A DNA stretch of 21,047 nt, from assembly GCA_937949585.1 (NCBI GenBank), contig CALEDW010000018.1, positions 1-21,047 on the forward strand. The letters run 5' to 3'. How positions within the stretch are numbered: the first letter of the stretch is position 1; each line of letters begins with the position of its first letter. Position numbers and translations under genes: made by a program. This document shows positions 7,444 through 15,114 of this stretch, piece by piece. Source of the stretch: an uncultured Acidimicrobiia bacterium (GTDB lineage Bacteria > Actinomycetota > Acidimicrobiia > IMCC26256 > CALEDW01). Below the pieces are notes generated by a model. It was not told the DNA's origin and ran no database searches. It saw only the letters and a list, made by a program, of their open reading frames with translations.

Positions 7444-9317
7444 ACGGCGGACGGTCCTCGGAGCCCCACCCGGTGTCCCCGCCGGATCCGGGGTCCGGCC
7501 CGACGACGCGTCGGGCCCGGCGGGCACGCCGGGAACGCCGCCGGAGCCGGGCCATGATCATGGTCGTCCTCGTGGTGGTGACCGGTGCCGGGCTGGCCTG
7601 GTTCGCATGGCTGTCACGGTGGTGGCTCAACTCCGACGGCGCCGGCTACCTGGCCACGGGCCGGAACCTCGTGCGTGGGCACGGTCTGCGCGCCCCGGAC
7701 GGCGAGCCGCTGTCGTGGTGGTACCGACCGCTCTACCCGATCTGGTTGACGGTGCCCTGGGTGGTGCGTGAGAGCTTCACGGCCTCGATCTGGATGTCGC
7801 GCCTCGCCCTCGTCGCCGCCGCGCCGGTGGCCGCCGCGGCGACGTGGCGCTTCGTCGGCCGGCCCGGTCCGGCCCTGGCGGCCGGGCTCGCCGCGGTGGC
7901 CCACCCGCTCACGCTGCTGGCCGGTGGTGCGAACTTCGTGCCCGACGGGATGGTCGCCACCGCCTTGGCGATCGCCGCGGTGGCCGCGACGCTCGCCGCC
8001 GACGGCCCCCGGCTGCGACGGGGATGGCTCACCGTCGCGGTGATCGCCGTGGCCGCCGCGGCGGCGACGAAAGAGACCGGAATCCTCGGGGTGCCGATGG
8101 TCGCCGCGCTCCTCTGGGCCGGCCGGCGCCGACCCGCTCGAGCGGCGATCGTCGCGATGTGGGGGCTGCTCGCCGTCGGCGTGTTCGTGGCGCTCCTCGC
8201 CGTGGCCGGCCCGCTGGTGGTGCCCGTCCGCGCCGTCCCCGGTCGCCTGCGTCGCGGCCTGGAGTTCCAGGTGACGACGAGCGGTCCGCTGCGGCTCGTC
8301 GGGGTGGTGCTGCTCGTCGCGCTCGTCGTGTGGGCGACGCGTCACGCCGGGGAGGCACTACCCCGGACCGCACTGGCCCTGGTGGCGATCGGTCTGCCCC
8401 AGGCGGTGTACGCCACGGGTGCGGGGCTCGGCCTGCGCAACGCCGCGACCGTTCCGCTCGGGACCGCGCTCATCGTCGGGGCATGGGCCGGCACCGACGG
8501 TCAGGGTCGGTGGTGGGCCCGGACCGTCGGGACGCTGGTCGCCGCGGGCGTCGTGGTCTGGGGTGTGGCCGCATCGGCCACGCATCCGTCTCGGCTGGGC
8601 GACGTGTCGATCCGCAGCTGGGACAATCCGGCGACGCGCCGCACGGCGCAGTGGCTGCGGGCCCACACCGGGGGCCGACCCGTCGGCTGCACGCTGATCT
8701 TCTGCGGGGCGCTGTGGCTGTTCGGCGACGACGACCTCGATCTGCGCCTCCTGCCCCAGTCGGCGGCGCCGGCCGGTCCGACCCGGCTCGAGGACCTGCG
8801 CTTCACGCTGCGCTCCGGCTGGCGCGGTTCACGCCGGGCGTCCCCGGTGTGCGGCGGGCCGATGCTGGTACTCACCAAGAGCGACGAGCGCTTCGGCACC
8901 GTCTTCGAGTGCGACCTGCTGCGGGAAGTGCGCACGCGGCGCCTTCGCCACGTCGTGGTCACCGAGGGTCCCAGCGGGAACACCTACGACGCGGGTCGGC
9001 TCATCCCCTACCTGGAACGGCACCCGTCGTTCGTTCGGGTGTACGAGACCGGCCCCGAGGACTGGCCGAGGATCCTGGCGGTCTACGAGGTGGTTGGGCC
9101 GCCCCGGCCGCTCGAGCGGCCGCGCCTGGTGCTCGCACCACCGGCGCGCTACGCCCTGCGGCGCGGGGAGCTGCCCCGACCGATGATCACCTTCGACGCC
9201 CGTTGCCTCTACGACGTCGTGCGTCGGGCCTTCTCGACCCCGACCGATCCTCGCAACGCCCGGGTCTCCGAACGGGCCTGGGAGGCCGCGCCGAGCGCCG
9301 GGTGCACCCGCCGGTAG
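7440..9317 (+). CDS. GT-C/PMT-type membrane glycosyltransferase
   Basis: This is a 625-residue membrane protein. A basic cytoplasmic N-terminus (RRARRARRERRRSR, 24-37) precedes the first membrane helix (39-57). Immediately after it comes WWLNSDGAGYLATGRNL (61-77). An Asp (here Asp66) in the first outer loop is the hallmark catalytic or metal residue of GT-C enzymes (ArnT/PMT-like, 'D-x-x-x-Y'). A second loop has SWWYRPLYPIWL (92-103), and KETG (211-214) resembles the '(K/R)E-x-G' loop motif of this fold. Further helices reach about residue 380, followed by a soluble domain (390-625) with several cysteines. It probably moves a sugar from a lipid-phosphate donor to a surface acceptor. The GTG start at 7440 overlaps the previous stop. 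Donor and acceptor are unknown. Confidence 0.75.
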   Translation: MNGGRSSEPHPVSPPDPGSGPTTRRARRARRERRRSRAMIMVVLVVVTGAGLAWFAWLSRWWLNSDGAGYLATGRNLVRGHGLRAPDGEPLSWWYRPLYPIWLTVPWVVRESFTASIWMSRLALVAAAPVAAAATWRFVGRPGPALAAGLAAVAHPLTLLAGGANFVPDGMVATALAIAAVAATLAADGPRLRRGWLTVAVIAVAAAAATKETGILGVPMVAALLWAGRRRPARAAIVAMWGLLAVGVFVALLAVAGPLVVPVRAVPGRLRRGLEFQVTTSGPLRLVGVVLLVALVVWATRHAGEALPRTALALVAIGLPQAVYATGAGLGLRNAATVPLGTALIVGAWAGTDGQGRWWARTVGTLVAAGVVVWGVAASATHPSRLGDVSIRSWDNPATRRTAQWLRAHTGGRPVGCTLIFCGALWLFGDDDLDLRLLPQSAAPAGPTRLEDLRFTLRSGWRGSRRASPVCGGPMLVLTKSDERFGTVFECDLLREVRTRRLRHVVVTEGPSGNTYDAGRLIPYLERHPSFVRVYETGPEDWPRILAVYEVVGPPRPLERPRLVLAPPARYALRRGELPRPMITFDARCLYDVVRRAFSTPTDPRNARVSERAWEAAPSAGCTRR

Positions 9318-9320
9318 CCT
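9315..9320 (+). promoter_or_regulatory. Candidate -10 element overlapping the upstream stop codon
   Basis: TAGCCT fits TAnnnT; its first three bases are the TAG stop of the preceding glycosyltransferase gene. It ends eight bases before the GTG at 9329, which has no Shine-Dalgarno sequence. The lipoprotein gene may therefore have its own leaderless promoter in addition to read-through. Confidence 0.4.
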
Positions 9321-9328
9321 CCCGCCCC

Positions 9329-10735
9329 GTGCCCCCCCGGCCCGGACCTCGTCACCCACGTCGCCGTCGGACGGCCCAGAGACTGGCGCTGCTGCTCGTC
9401 GTGGTGTCGGTCGCCGCCTGCTCGACGGGTGACGGGTCGCCGGCCGGCACGTCCGGCCGGCGACCGAGCCGGCCGGCGCGCCCGCCGGCCGAGAACGTCG
9501 CCTTCTGGTACCTGCCGGTCACCTCCACGGAGCAGATGCGTCGGCTCGGTCCCGTCCGGCTGGTGGTGGCCGGCCCGCAGAACATTGACCGGCCCGAGGC
9601 GGCCGCCCACATCAAGGCCGCCGGGGCCGAGGCGTACCTGTACCAGCAGACCTACTGGTTCCCCGTCGGGCGTCGCTACCAGGGCCTGCGCATCGACCGA
9701 CATCCCGAGTGGGCGTTCTGCCTCGAGGGGGACACCCCGCTGGCGGTGCGCCGCCGCGACGGGCGCGACTGGTGGTACCTCGACATGAACGAGCGGGCGG
9801 TACAGGACCACCTCGCCGCCCGGTTCGCCGAGCTGCGCCGGCAGGGATGGGACGGGGTGTTCTTCGACCGGGGCCTGGCCGCCCTCACCGGCTACGGCCA
9901 GGAGGGGCCGCCCACCTGGTACCGCACCTCCAGTTGCACCGAGGATCCTGTGCGACCCGGGGCGACGTTCGCCGACACCTGGATCGACGTGAGCGCCCTC
10001 GTCCGCCGGGCCGGCCTGAAGCTCATCGTGAACTACGGCCAGTCGCCGTTCGACCCCCGCGTCCCGATGCGCCCCGACCCCCGGGACCCCCGCTGCGTGG
10101 AGCGGGCCCCCGGGTGCCGGCGCCTCGACGACGGCTGGGAGCACCCCAACTTCATCGCCGACGAGGCGGTCGCCCATCCCCGCGACGCCGACTGGGCCAA
10201 CGACTTCGCCGCCAACCGGTTCAACGAGCAGGACCCCCTGCACGGCGGGCGGGTGATCGGGCTGATCACCGCCGGCACCCTCGGCGGCGACCTGTCGCGG
10301 GACAACGTGTACTTCCAGTGGGCCCGGGTCAAGCTGTTCGCGTTCCCGCTCGGGGTGGCGGTCTGGGATCGGGAAGCCGGGTGCCGACAGGTGGTGCCCG
10401 GCGAGGACTGCCCGGCGCTGGCCACCTACCCGGAGCTCACCGGGGTGCCGCTCGGCCGCCCCCTCGACCCGCTCCCCCGCTCCGAGGCCTGCACCGAGGG
10501 TTCCGAGGTGCACTGCGTCTGGTCGCGGCGCTACCGGCAGGGCGGCATCGTGGTGAACGTCTCGGACCGCGCCGTCGCCGGTCACCGGTTCGTGCTCGGC
10601 ACCCGGGGCTGCCGCTGGGTGCGCGACGTGTGGGCCGACGCGCCCCTGGCCGGGAACCGCTGCGTCTCGGAGGTGACCGTGGACCTACCACCCTGGTCGG
10701 GCCGCCCGCTCGCCTACCGTGACCGGCCCTGGTGA
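9329..10735 (+). CDS. Secreted lipoprotein with putative TIM-barrel glycoside hydrolase domain
   Basis: This is a 468-residue exported lipoprotein. An arginine-rich start (11-18) and hydrophobic stretch (19-30) lead to the lipobox SVAAC with lipidated Cys31, followed by a Pro/Arg-rich linker to about residue 53. The mature part has ENVAFWYLPV (55-64), RLVVAGPQNI (77-86), AEAYLYQQTY (100-109), WWYLDMNERAVQDHL (148-162), WDGVFFDRG (174-182) and LKLIVNYGQS (230-239). Alternating strand motifs with 'DGVFFD' resemble hypothetical GH families (GHL/GH114-like) where an Asp ends a barrel strand. Eleven cysteines after Cys31 suggest disulfides. It follows two GT-C genes by 11 bases and probably trims or binds a surface glycan. 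The family call is by resemblance only; catalytic activity is unproven. Confidence 0.72.
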   Translation: MPPRPGPRHPRRRRTAQRLALLLVVVSVAACSTGDGSPAGTSGRRPSRPARPPAENVAFWYLPVTSTEQMRRLGPVRLVVAGPQNIDRPEAAAHIKAAGAEAYLYQQTYWFPVGRRYQGLRIDRHPEWAFCLEGDTPLAVRRRDGRDWWYLDMNERAVQDHLAARFAELRRQGWDGVFFDRGLAALTGYGQEGPPTWYRTSSCTEDPVRPGATFADTWIDVSALVRRAGLKLIVNYGQSPFDPRVPMRPDPRDPRCVERAPGCRRLDDGWEHPNFIADEAVAHPRDADWANDFAANRFNEQDPLHGGRVIGLITAGTLGGDLSRDNVYFQWARVKLFAFPLGVAVWDREAGCRQVVPGEDCPALATYPELTGVPLGRPLDPLPRSEACTEGSEVHCVWSRRYRQGGIVVNVSDRAVAGHRFVLGTRGCRWVRDVWADAPLAGNRCVSEVTVDLPPWSGRPLAYRDRPW

Positions 10736-10746
10736 CCAGGGGGTGC

Positions 10747-11940
10747 TCAGCGCCGCAGGATCACGCAGGAGCCGTGGCCGAAGAGGCCCTGGTTGACGGC
10801 CAGGCCGACCCGGGCGCCTTCCACCTGGCGGGCACCGGCGGTGCCCCGCAGCTGCCAGGTGAGCTCACACACCTGGGCCAGCGCCTGGGCGGGTACCGCC
10901 TCCCCGAAGCAGGCCAGGCCCCCGGAGGGGTTCACGGGGATCCGCCCGCCCAGCGCCGTCGCCCCGTCGTGCAGCAACCGTTCGGCCCCACCCGGTTCGC
11001 ACAGGCCGAGGTGTTCGTACCAGTCGAGCTCCAGGGCCGTCGACAGGTCGTACACCTCGGCGACCGACAGGTCCTCCGGCCCCAGGCCGGCCTCGTCGTA
11101 CGCGGCGCGGGCGATCGCGTCGCGGAACGGCACCGGCGTGCCGTCTGCGCCGACGGCCGAGTCGGTGGCGAAGTTCGGCATCTCGATCACCGGGTTCGGG
11201 AACGTCGGGGTGACGGTGCTCACCGCCGCGACCCGCACGGTCGGGGCGATCCCCCGGGCGGCGGCGAAGGAGCCCGAGGTGAGCACCACCGCGGCGGCGC
11301 CGTCGGAGGTGGCGCAGATGTCGAGTAGCCGCAGCGGCTCGGCGACCACCGGCGAGGCCGCCACCTCCTCAGGGGTGATCTCCCGCCGGTAGCGGGCGTG
11401 GGGGTTGTGCACCCCGTGGCGGGAGTTCTTCGCCTTCACCAGTGCGAAGTCGTGGGGGGTGGCGCCCCAGCAGGCCATGCGGCGGCGGGCGTAGAGCGCG
11501 AAGTAGGTGGGGTTGGTGGCCCCGAGGAGCCGGAACCGCAGCCAGTCCGAATCGTCGCCTCGTTCGCCGGGGCTCGGCGCCAGGAACCCTTTGGGGGTGG
11601 TGTCGGCCCCGACCACCAGCGCCACGTCGACCAGCCCGGCCAGCAGGTGGGCCCGGGCCACCCCGAGCGCGGCCGCACCGCTGGCGCACGCCGCGTACAC
11701 CGACGCCACCGGGGCGCCCTGCCAGCCGAGCGCCTGCGCGAACGTGGCGCCGGCGACGTAGCCCGGGTAGCCGTTGCGGACGGTCTCGCCGCCGACGACG
11801 AGCTGTACGTCGCGCCACTCCAGTCCCGCGTCGGCGAGCGCGGCCCGGGCGGCGATGAGACCGTAGGTGACGAAGGGCCGGCCCCACTTCCCCCACGGAT
11901 GCATTCCGACCCCGGCGACCACGACGTCGTCGCTGCTCAC
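10747..11940 (-). CDS. Thiolase-superfamily protein, Ltp-like (aldolase-type active site?)
   Basis: This 397-residue protein has the thiolase fold: VYAACASGAAALGVARAHL (81-99) with Cys85, VVGADTTPKG (109-118), SDGAAAVVL (212-220), NPSGGLACFG (337-346) and C-terminal GHGSCVI (388-394). It departs from true thiolases at two places. The 'N/HEAF' or 'EVHD' His position is EVYD (Tyr297), and the 'GHPxGAtG' His is replaced by GEAVPA (346-351). Loss of these residues with an adjacent DUF35 gene is the signature of the steroid side-chain aldolase Ltp2-ChsH2 and of Ltp3/Ltp4-type proteins. It is the last gene of the echA20-ipdABC operon; its GTG start overlaps the DUF35 stop (GTGA). It probably forms a complex with that protein and breaks or makes a C-C bond on a CoA ester. 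The substrate is unknown. Confidence 0.82.
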   Translation of the reverse strand: MSSDDVVVAGVGMHPWGKWGRPFVTYGLIAARAALADAGLEWRDVQLVVGGETVRNGYPGYVAGATFAQALGWQGAPVASVYAACASGAAALGVARAHLLAGLVDVALVVGADTTPKGFLAPSPGERGDDSDWLRFRLLGATNPTYFALYARRRMACWGATPHDFALVKAKNSRHGVHNPHARYRREITPEEVAASPVVAEPLRLLDICATSDGAAAVVLTSGSFAAARGIAPTVRVAAVSTVTPTFPNPVIEMPNFATDSAVGADGTPVPFRDAIARAAYDEAGLGPEDLSVAEVYDLSTALELDWYEHLGLCEPGGAERLLHDGATALGGRIPVNPSGGLACFGEAVPAQALAQVCELTWQLRGTAGARQVEGARVGLAVNQGLFGHGSCVILRR

Positions 11941-12380
11941 GTCCCCCCCTCGCCCGCGGCGGTGACCGGCCGCCACGTCCAGACCAGCTCCTCCCGGTCG
12001 CCGGTGCGGTCGAGCACGCCGACGTCGAGCTCCACCTCGGCACCCACCCGCAGCGTCCCCGGGTCGACACCGTCGGCGAGGAGGCCGAGCACCACCAGCC
12101 GCTCGGCGGCCAGCTCCACCGCCACCACCGTGTAGGGGCGGAACGGGTCGCGGGCCGGGAACGGAGGCGGGGCCGGGTAGTGGTTCGTCGTCCACGACCA
12201 GATGCGGCCCCGCCGGGAGAGCACGACCTCGTCGAGCTCCTCGTCGGGGGCCGCCGGGTTGCGGCCCGCGGCGTCGGTGGGCGGGAAGAAGTAGGTGCCG
12301 GTCCGCCGGCCCCGCCGGCCGAGCAGCACCGGTTCCGGTGTGGGCCGGAACCACTCCACCGCCGGTACCCGTTCGGTCAT
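11937..12380 (-). CDS. DUF35 OB-fold protein with degenerate zinc ribbon (thiolase partner)
   Basis: This 147-residue protein is of the acyl-CoA-associated DUF35 type. The N-terminal half corresponds to a rubredoxin-like zinc ribbon (GRRGRRTGTYFFPP, 21-34; GRNPAA, 39-44). The C-terminal half is the OB fold (RGRIWSWTTNHYPAPPPF, 57-74; PYTVVAVELAAERLVVLGLL, 82-101; VGAEVELDVG, 112-121). In relatives these ribbon segments read roughly C-x-x-C-G-T and C-R-N-P-x-C; here the four positions are Gly24, Thr27, Gly39 and Ala43, and the protein has no cysteine. DUF35 proteins bind the acyl-CoA and are required partners of thiolase-like aldolases such as Ltp2. The ATG start overlaps the ipdC stop (ATGA) and its stop overlaps the thiolase-like start, so all three are coupled. 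Confidence 0.85.
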   Translation of the reverse strand: MTERVPAVEWFRPTPEPVLLGRRGRRTGTYFFPPTDAAGRNPAAPDEELDEVVLSRRGRIWSWTTNHYPAPPPFPARDPFRPYTVVAVELAAERLVVLGLLADGVDPGTLRVGAEVELDVGVLDRTGDREELVWTWRPVTAAGEGGT

Positions 12381-13465
12381 GCCGACTCCTCCCGTGCGTG
12401 GCCTGTGCCGATGCGGCCCAGGGTCGTCTGCGCCTCGGCGACGACCGACGCGATGACCTCGGCCACCGTCGGGCGCTCCCCGATGAGGCCCACTACCTGA
12501 CCGGTGGGCAGCACCCCGGCGTCCGGCTCGCCGGCCACCAGCGCCGCCCGGGTGAGCATCGGCGCGTTGGCAGCGGACAGCACCTCCGCCCAGGGCCTCC
12601 CGCCGCGGCGGCGCAGGGCCCGGGCCTCCCGCACCAGGTCGGAGAGGCGCCGCCCGGTGAGCCGGCGGAACCGCCATGCGTTGGCCAGCGTCCGGGGCAC
12701 GGCGGTGATGCGCCCCGATCGCTCGAGCCGCTCGACGAAGGGGGTGCGGATCACCCGCTGCGGGACCCCGTCGATGCGGCGGGTGACCACCGTGTCGGCG
12801 AGGCCGGCGGCCAGGTAGCGGCGGACGGTGGCCTCCGGCACCGTCGACTCGGCGGTCAGCAGGAACCGGGTACCCATCGCGATCCCCTCGGCCCCCCAGG
12901 CCAGCGCGGCCACCAACCCGCGACCGTCGAAGAACCCGCCGGCGGCGACGACCGGCACGTCCACGGCGTCGACGACGGCCGGGATCAGCAGGCTCGTCGG
13001 CACCACCCCGGTGTGCCCACCGCCCTCGGCGCCCTGGGCGATCACGGCGTGCACGCCCCAGGCCGCCACCTTCTCGGCGTGCCGCGGCGCCCCGACGGTG
13101 GGAACGACGATCACCCCTGCGTCGCGCAGCCGCTTGGTGATCCGCTCACCGGGGGCCTGGGCGAAGGACGCCACTGGGACCCGCTCACGGATGAGCACCT
13201 CGACCCGTTCGTCGACGTCGGCGACGTCGCTGCGCAGGTTCACGCCGAACGGACGGTCCGTACGGCTCCTGACCTCCCCGATCGCCCTGGTGAGCTCGGC
13301 GGTGGTCATCGTGGCCGCGGCGAGGATCCCGAGCGCACCGGCGGCGCCGGTGGCGGCGGTCAGCCGGGGCCCGGCGACCCAACCCATCCCGGTCTGGACC
13401 ACCGGGACCTCGATGCCGAACAGGTCGCAGATCCGGGTCCGCAGGCCCGGCGCCGCAGCGCTCAC
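12377..13465 (-). CDS. ipdC: IpdC, NMO/2-nitropropane dioxygenase-family flavoenzyme
   Basis: This is a 362-residue FMN TIM-barrel protein of the nitronate monooxygenase family. Visible parts are VPVVQTGMGWVAGPRL (20-35), RPFGVNLRS (71-79), the phosphate/substrate loop AQGAEGGGHTG (143-153) with His151, VVAAGGFFDGRGL (172-184) and GAEGIAMGTRFL (191-202). The family and its place directly after ipdA and ipdB match Rv3553, IpdC, which acts on the bicyclic HIP-CoA intermediate (reported as a hydroxylase/reductase-type step before ring D opening). GTG 13465 overlaps the ipdB stop (GTGA), and its own stop overlaps the DUF35 start (ATGA). Family and operon position make the name likely; the precise reaction is quoted from memory of the pathway. 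Confidence 0.87.
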   Translation of the reverse strand: MSAAAPGLRTRICDLFGIEVPVVQTGMGWVAGPRLTAATGAAGALGILAAATMTTAELTRAIGEVRSRTDRPFGVNLRSDVADVDERVEVLIRERVPVASFAQAPGERITKRLRDAGVIVVPTVGAPRHAEKVAAWGVHAVIAQGAEGGGHTGVVPTSLLIPAVVDAVDVPVVAAGGFFDGRGLVAALAWGAEGIAMGTRFLLTAESTVPEATVRRYLAAGLADTVVTRRIDGVPQRVIRTPFVERLERSGRITAVPRTLANAWRFRRLTGRRLSDLVREARALRRRGGRPWAEVLSAANAPMLTRAALVAGEPDAGVLPTGQVVGLIGERPTVAEVIASVVAEAQTTLGRIGTGHAREESA

Positions 13466-14247
13466 GAGGTCCGGACCTCCCGTTCCCGCAGCCCGAGCGG
13501 GTCGATGCGGGCCAGCAGCACCCGCTCGGCGGCGCTGGGTGGCCGGGTCACCTCGAGGTCGTCGACCATCGGGAGCAGGAACCCGGTGGCGGCCTGCACG
13601 TCCTCTGGCGCGACCCCCGGGTGCACGGCCCGGAGTCGCAGACGGCCGTCGGGACCGCTGGTGTCGAGCACCCCGAGGTTCGTCACCACGGCCCGCAGCT
13701 CGAAGAACCGTCCCGAGGGCCCGAGCGCCCGCGCCCGGTCGGTTCCGATGCCGCAGACCACGTCGACGGCGGGGACGAACACCCGGGGGGAGTGGTCGGG
13801 CACCCAGTAGGTCGTGGCGTGGTTCACGGTGTTGCCCGGCGCACCCCGGAACCCCAGCAGCTGGGCCCGGGGTCGGCGCCGGTCGCCGATGAACGCGAAG
13901 TTGTGGTTGCCGAACGGGTCGAGCTGGGAGGCCCCCATCACCACGTGGCGCCGGCCCGACCAGACGACGTCGAACATGGTGCGGTACGGGTTCCAGGCCT
14001 CGACGATCACGTCGGGGGCCTCCACCCCGACCGGCACCGGACCCGCCACCAGTCGCGCCTCGCCGTCGGTCATCACCAGGTCGGGCTCGAAGGATGCCCG
14101 GGCGAGGCGCCCGGCGATCATCGGCACGGTGCCGATCGGGTTGGCGAGGATCTCGCCGTCGCCCCGGAAGCACTCGGCCAACGCCACCACGCAGTGGTCG
14201 GCCCGGGTGGCGGGACCGGGGCCGACCGACGCCGCGGGACCGCTCAC
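13462..14247 (-). CDS. ipdB: IpdB, beta subunit of the ring C-opening CoA-ester hydrolase
   Basis: This 261-residue protein is of the class I CoA-transferase beta-subunit fold. Key segments are DGEILANPIGTVPMIAGRLA (30-49), WSGRRHVVMGASQLDPFGNHN (96-116) and GFRGAPGNTVNH (132-143). In true CoA transferases a catalytic Glu stands near the 'G-(A/S)-x-x-(V/I)-D' turn; here it reads GASQLD, with no Glu. This agrees with IpdAB being a hydrolase (opening ring C of COCHEA-CoA) rather than a transferase. Length is close to Mtb IpdB (Rv3552, about 250). The GTG start at 14247 overlaps the ipdA stop as GTGA, giving near-equal synthesis of the two subunits. Confidence 0.9.
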   Translation of the reverse strand: MSGPAASVGPGPATRADHCVVALAECFRGDGEILANPIGTVPMIAGRLARASFEPDLVMTDGEARLVAGPVPVGVEAPDVIVEAWNPYRTMFDVVWSGRRHVVMGASQLDPFGNHNFAFIGDRRRPRAQLLGFRGAPGNTVNHATTYWVPDHSPRVFVPAVDVVCGIGTDRARALGPSGRFFELRAVVTNLGVLDTSGPDGRLRLRAVHPGVAPEDVQAATGFLLPMVDDLEVTRPPSAAERVLLARIDPLGLREREVRTS

Positions 14248-15098
14248 CGCAGCCCCGCCGCGTCGCGGTAGGCGTCGTGACCGCCGCAGTCGAGGTAGCG
14301 GGCCCGCCAGGCGGCCCACGCCTCGTCGTCCCGGGCGGCGGCGGCGTAGGCCCGCTGGAACTCCTCGTCGCGGGGATAGTCGGGCACACACTCGGTGAAG
14401 TGCGCGCCGAACGGGGCTTCCACCACCCCGTCCACCCACAGACGGGAGATGAGCATCGACTGCAACGGACCGTTGGAGGCCAGCTCCTCGGTGGGACAGA
14501 CCCGTTCGACGCTGAGGAACGTGCGGGCCGCGGCCCGGCAGAACAGGTCGTCGAAGTACGGGTCGACGTTCAGGTACTGGCCGTTGCCGGCGGCGTCGGC
14601 CCGGTGCAGGTGGACCAGGGCCACGTCCAGGGGAAGTGCCGGGACGGCCACCAGCTCCTCGCCGTCGTCGTACGGGGAGCGGACGGTACGGATCCGGTCG
14701 CGTTGGTGCTCCAGCACGTCGGACCCGAGCCCGACCCGGGTGGGCAGGAACGGGACCCGCCAGGCCGCGGCCTGCAACCCGAGGAGCATCATGCCCTCGT
14801 CGAGCTCGAAGGTCTCCACGGTCCCGTCCTGGCGGGCGCGGCGGAAGTGCGGCTCGAGGGCGATCGAGTCGAGCGAGCAGAAGGCGTACACCACCCGGCG
14901 GACCTTGCCCGTGGCGCACAGCAGTCCGACGTCGGGCCCGCCGTAGGAGACCACCTCGAGGTCCCGCAGCGAGGACCGGGCGACGGCCCGCACGAGGCTC
15001 ATCGGCTTTCGCCGCGATCCCCAGCCGCCGATCCCGATCGTCATACCGTCGGCCAGCTCGGCAACCACCTCGTCCTCGGTGCAGCGCTTGTCCGGCAT
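14244..15098 (-). CDS. ipdA: IpdA, alpha subunit of the ring C-opening CoA-ester hydrolase
   Basis: This is a 284-residue CoA-transferase alpha-subunit-like protein. The N-terminal GMTIGIGGWGSRRKPMSLVR (18-37) is the usual CoA-binding opening, followed by VVSYGGPDVGLL (49-60), TFELDEGMMLLGLQAA (96-111), FLPTRVGLGSDVL (117-129), HLHRADAAGNGQY (163-175) and a C-terminal LDCGGHDAYRDAAGLR. With IpdB it hydrolyses ring C of COCHEA-CoA in the published pathway. Glu101 in the ELDEGM segment is a candidate for the glutamate reported as essential in IpdA (near residue 105 in the rhodococcal enzyme, from memory). The ATG start at 15098 lies 16 bases after the echA20 stop; the spacer has only a weak purine stretch. 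Confidence 0.9.
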   Translation of the reverse strand: MPDKRCTEDEVVAELADGMTIGIGGWGSRRKPMSLVRAVARSSLRDLEVVSYGGPDVGLLCATGKVRRVVYAFCSLDSIALEPHFRRARQDGTVETFELDEGMMLLGLQAAAWRVPFLPTRVGLGSDVLEHQRDRIRTVRSPYDDGEELVAVPALPLDVALVHLHRADAAGNGQYLNVDPYFDDLFCRAAARTFLSVERVCPTEELASNGPLQSMLISRLWVDGVVEAPFGAHFTECVPDYPRDEEFQRAYAAAARDDEAWAAWRARYLDCGGHDAYRDAAGLR

Positions 15099-15114
15099 CG
15101 ACGGGACCCCGGGC

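Noticed and set aside
5398..7527. 709-codon minus-strand frame opposite the first GT-C gene
   Set aside because: It has a low-complexity Gly/Arg/Glu/His-rich composition with no domain, and it is antisense to a protein with clear membrane helices.
13251..13259. ACGGTCCGT palindrome inside ipdC, sharing the core of the 15896 operator
   Set aside because: Only 4-bp arms, no extension to the TCTG/CAGA flanks, and it is within coding sequence away from any promoter.
12338..13810. 490-codon plus-strand frame opposite ipdC
   Set aside because: It is antisense to a gene with intact flavoenzyme motifs, has no motif of its own and has no plausible promoter.
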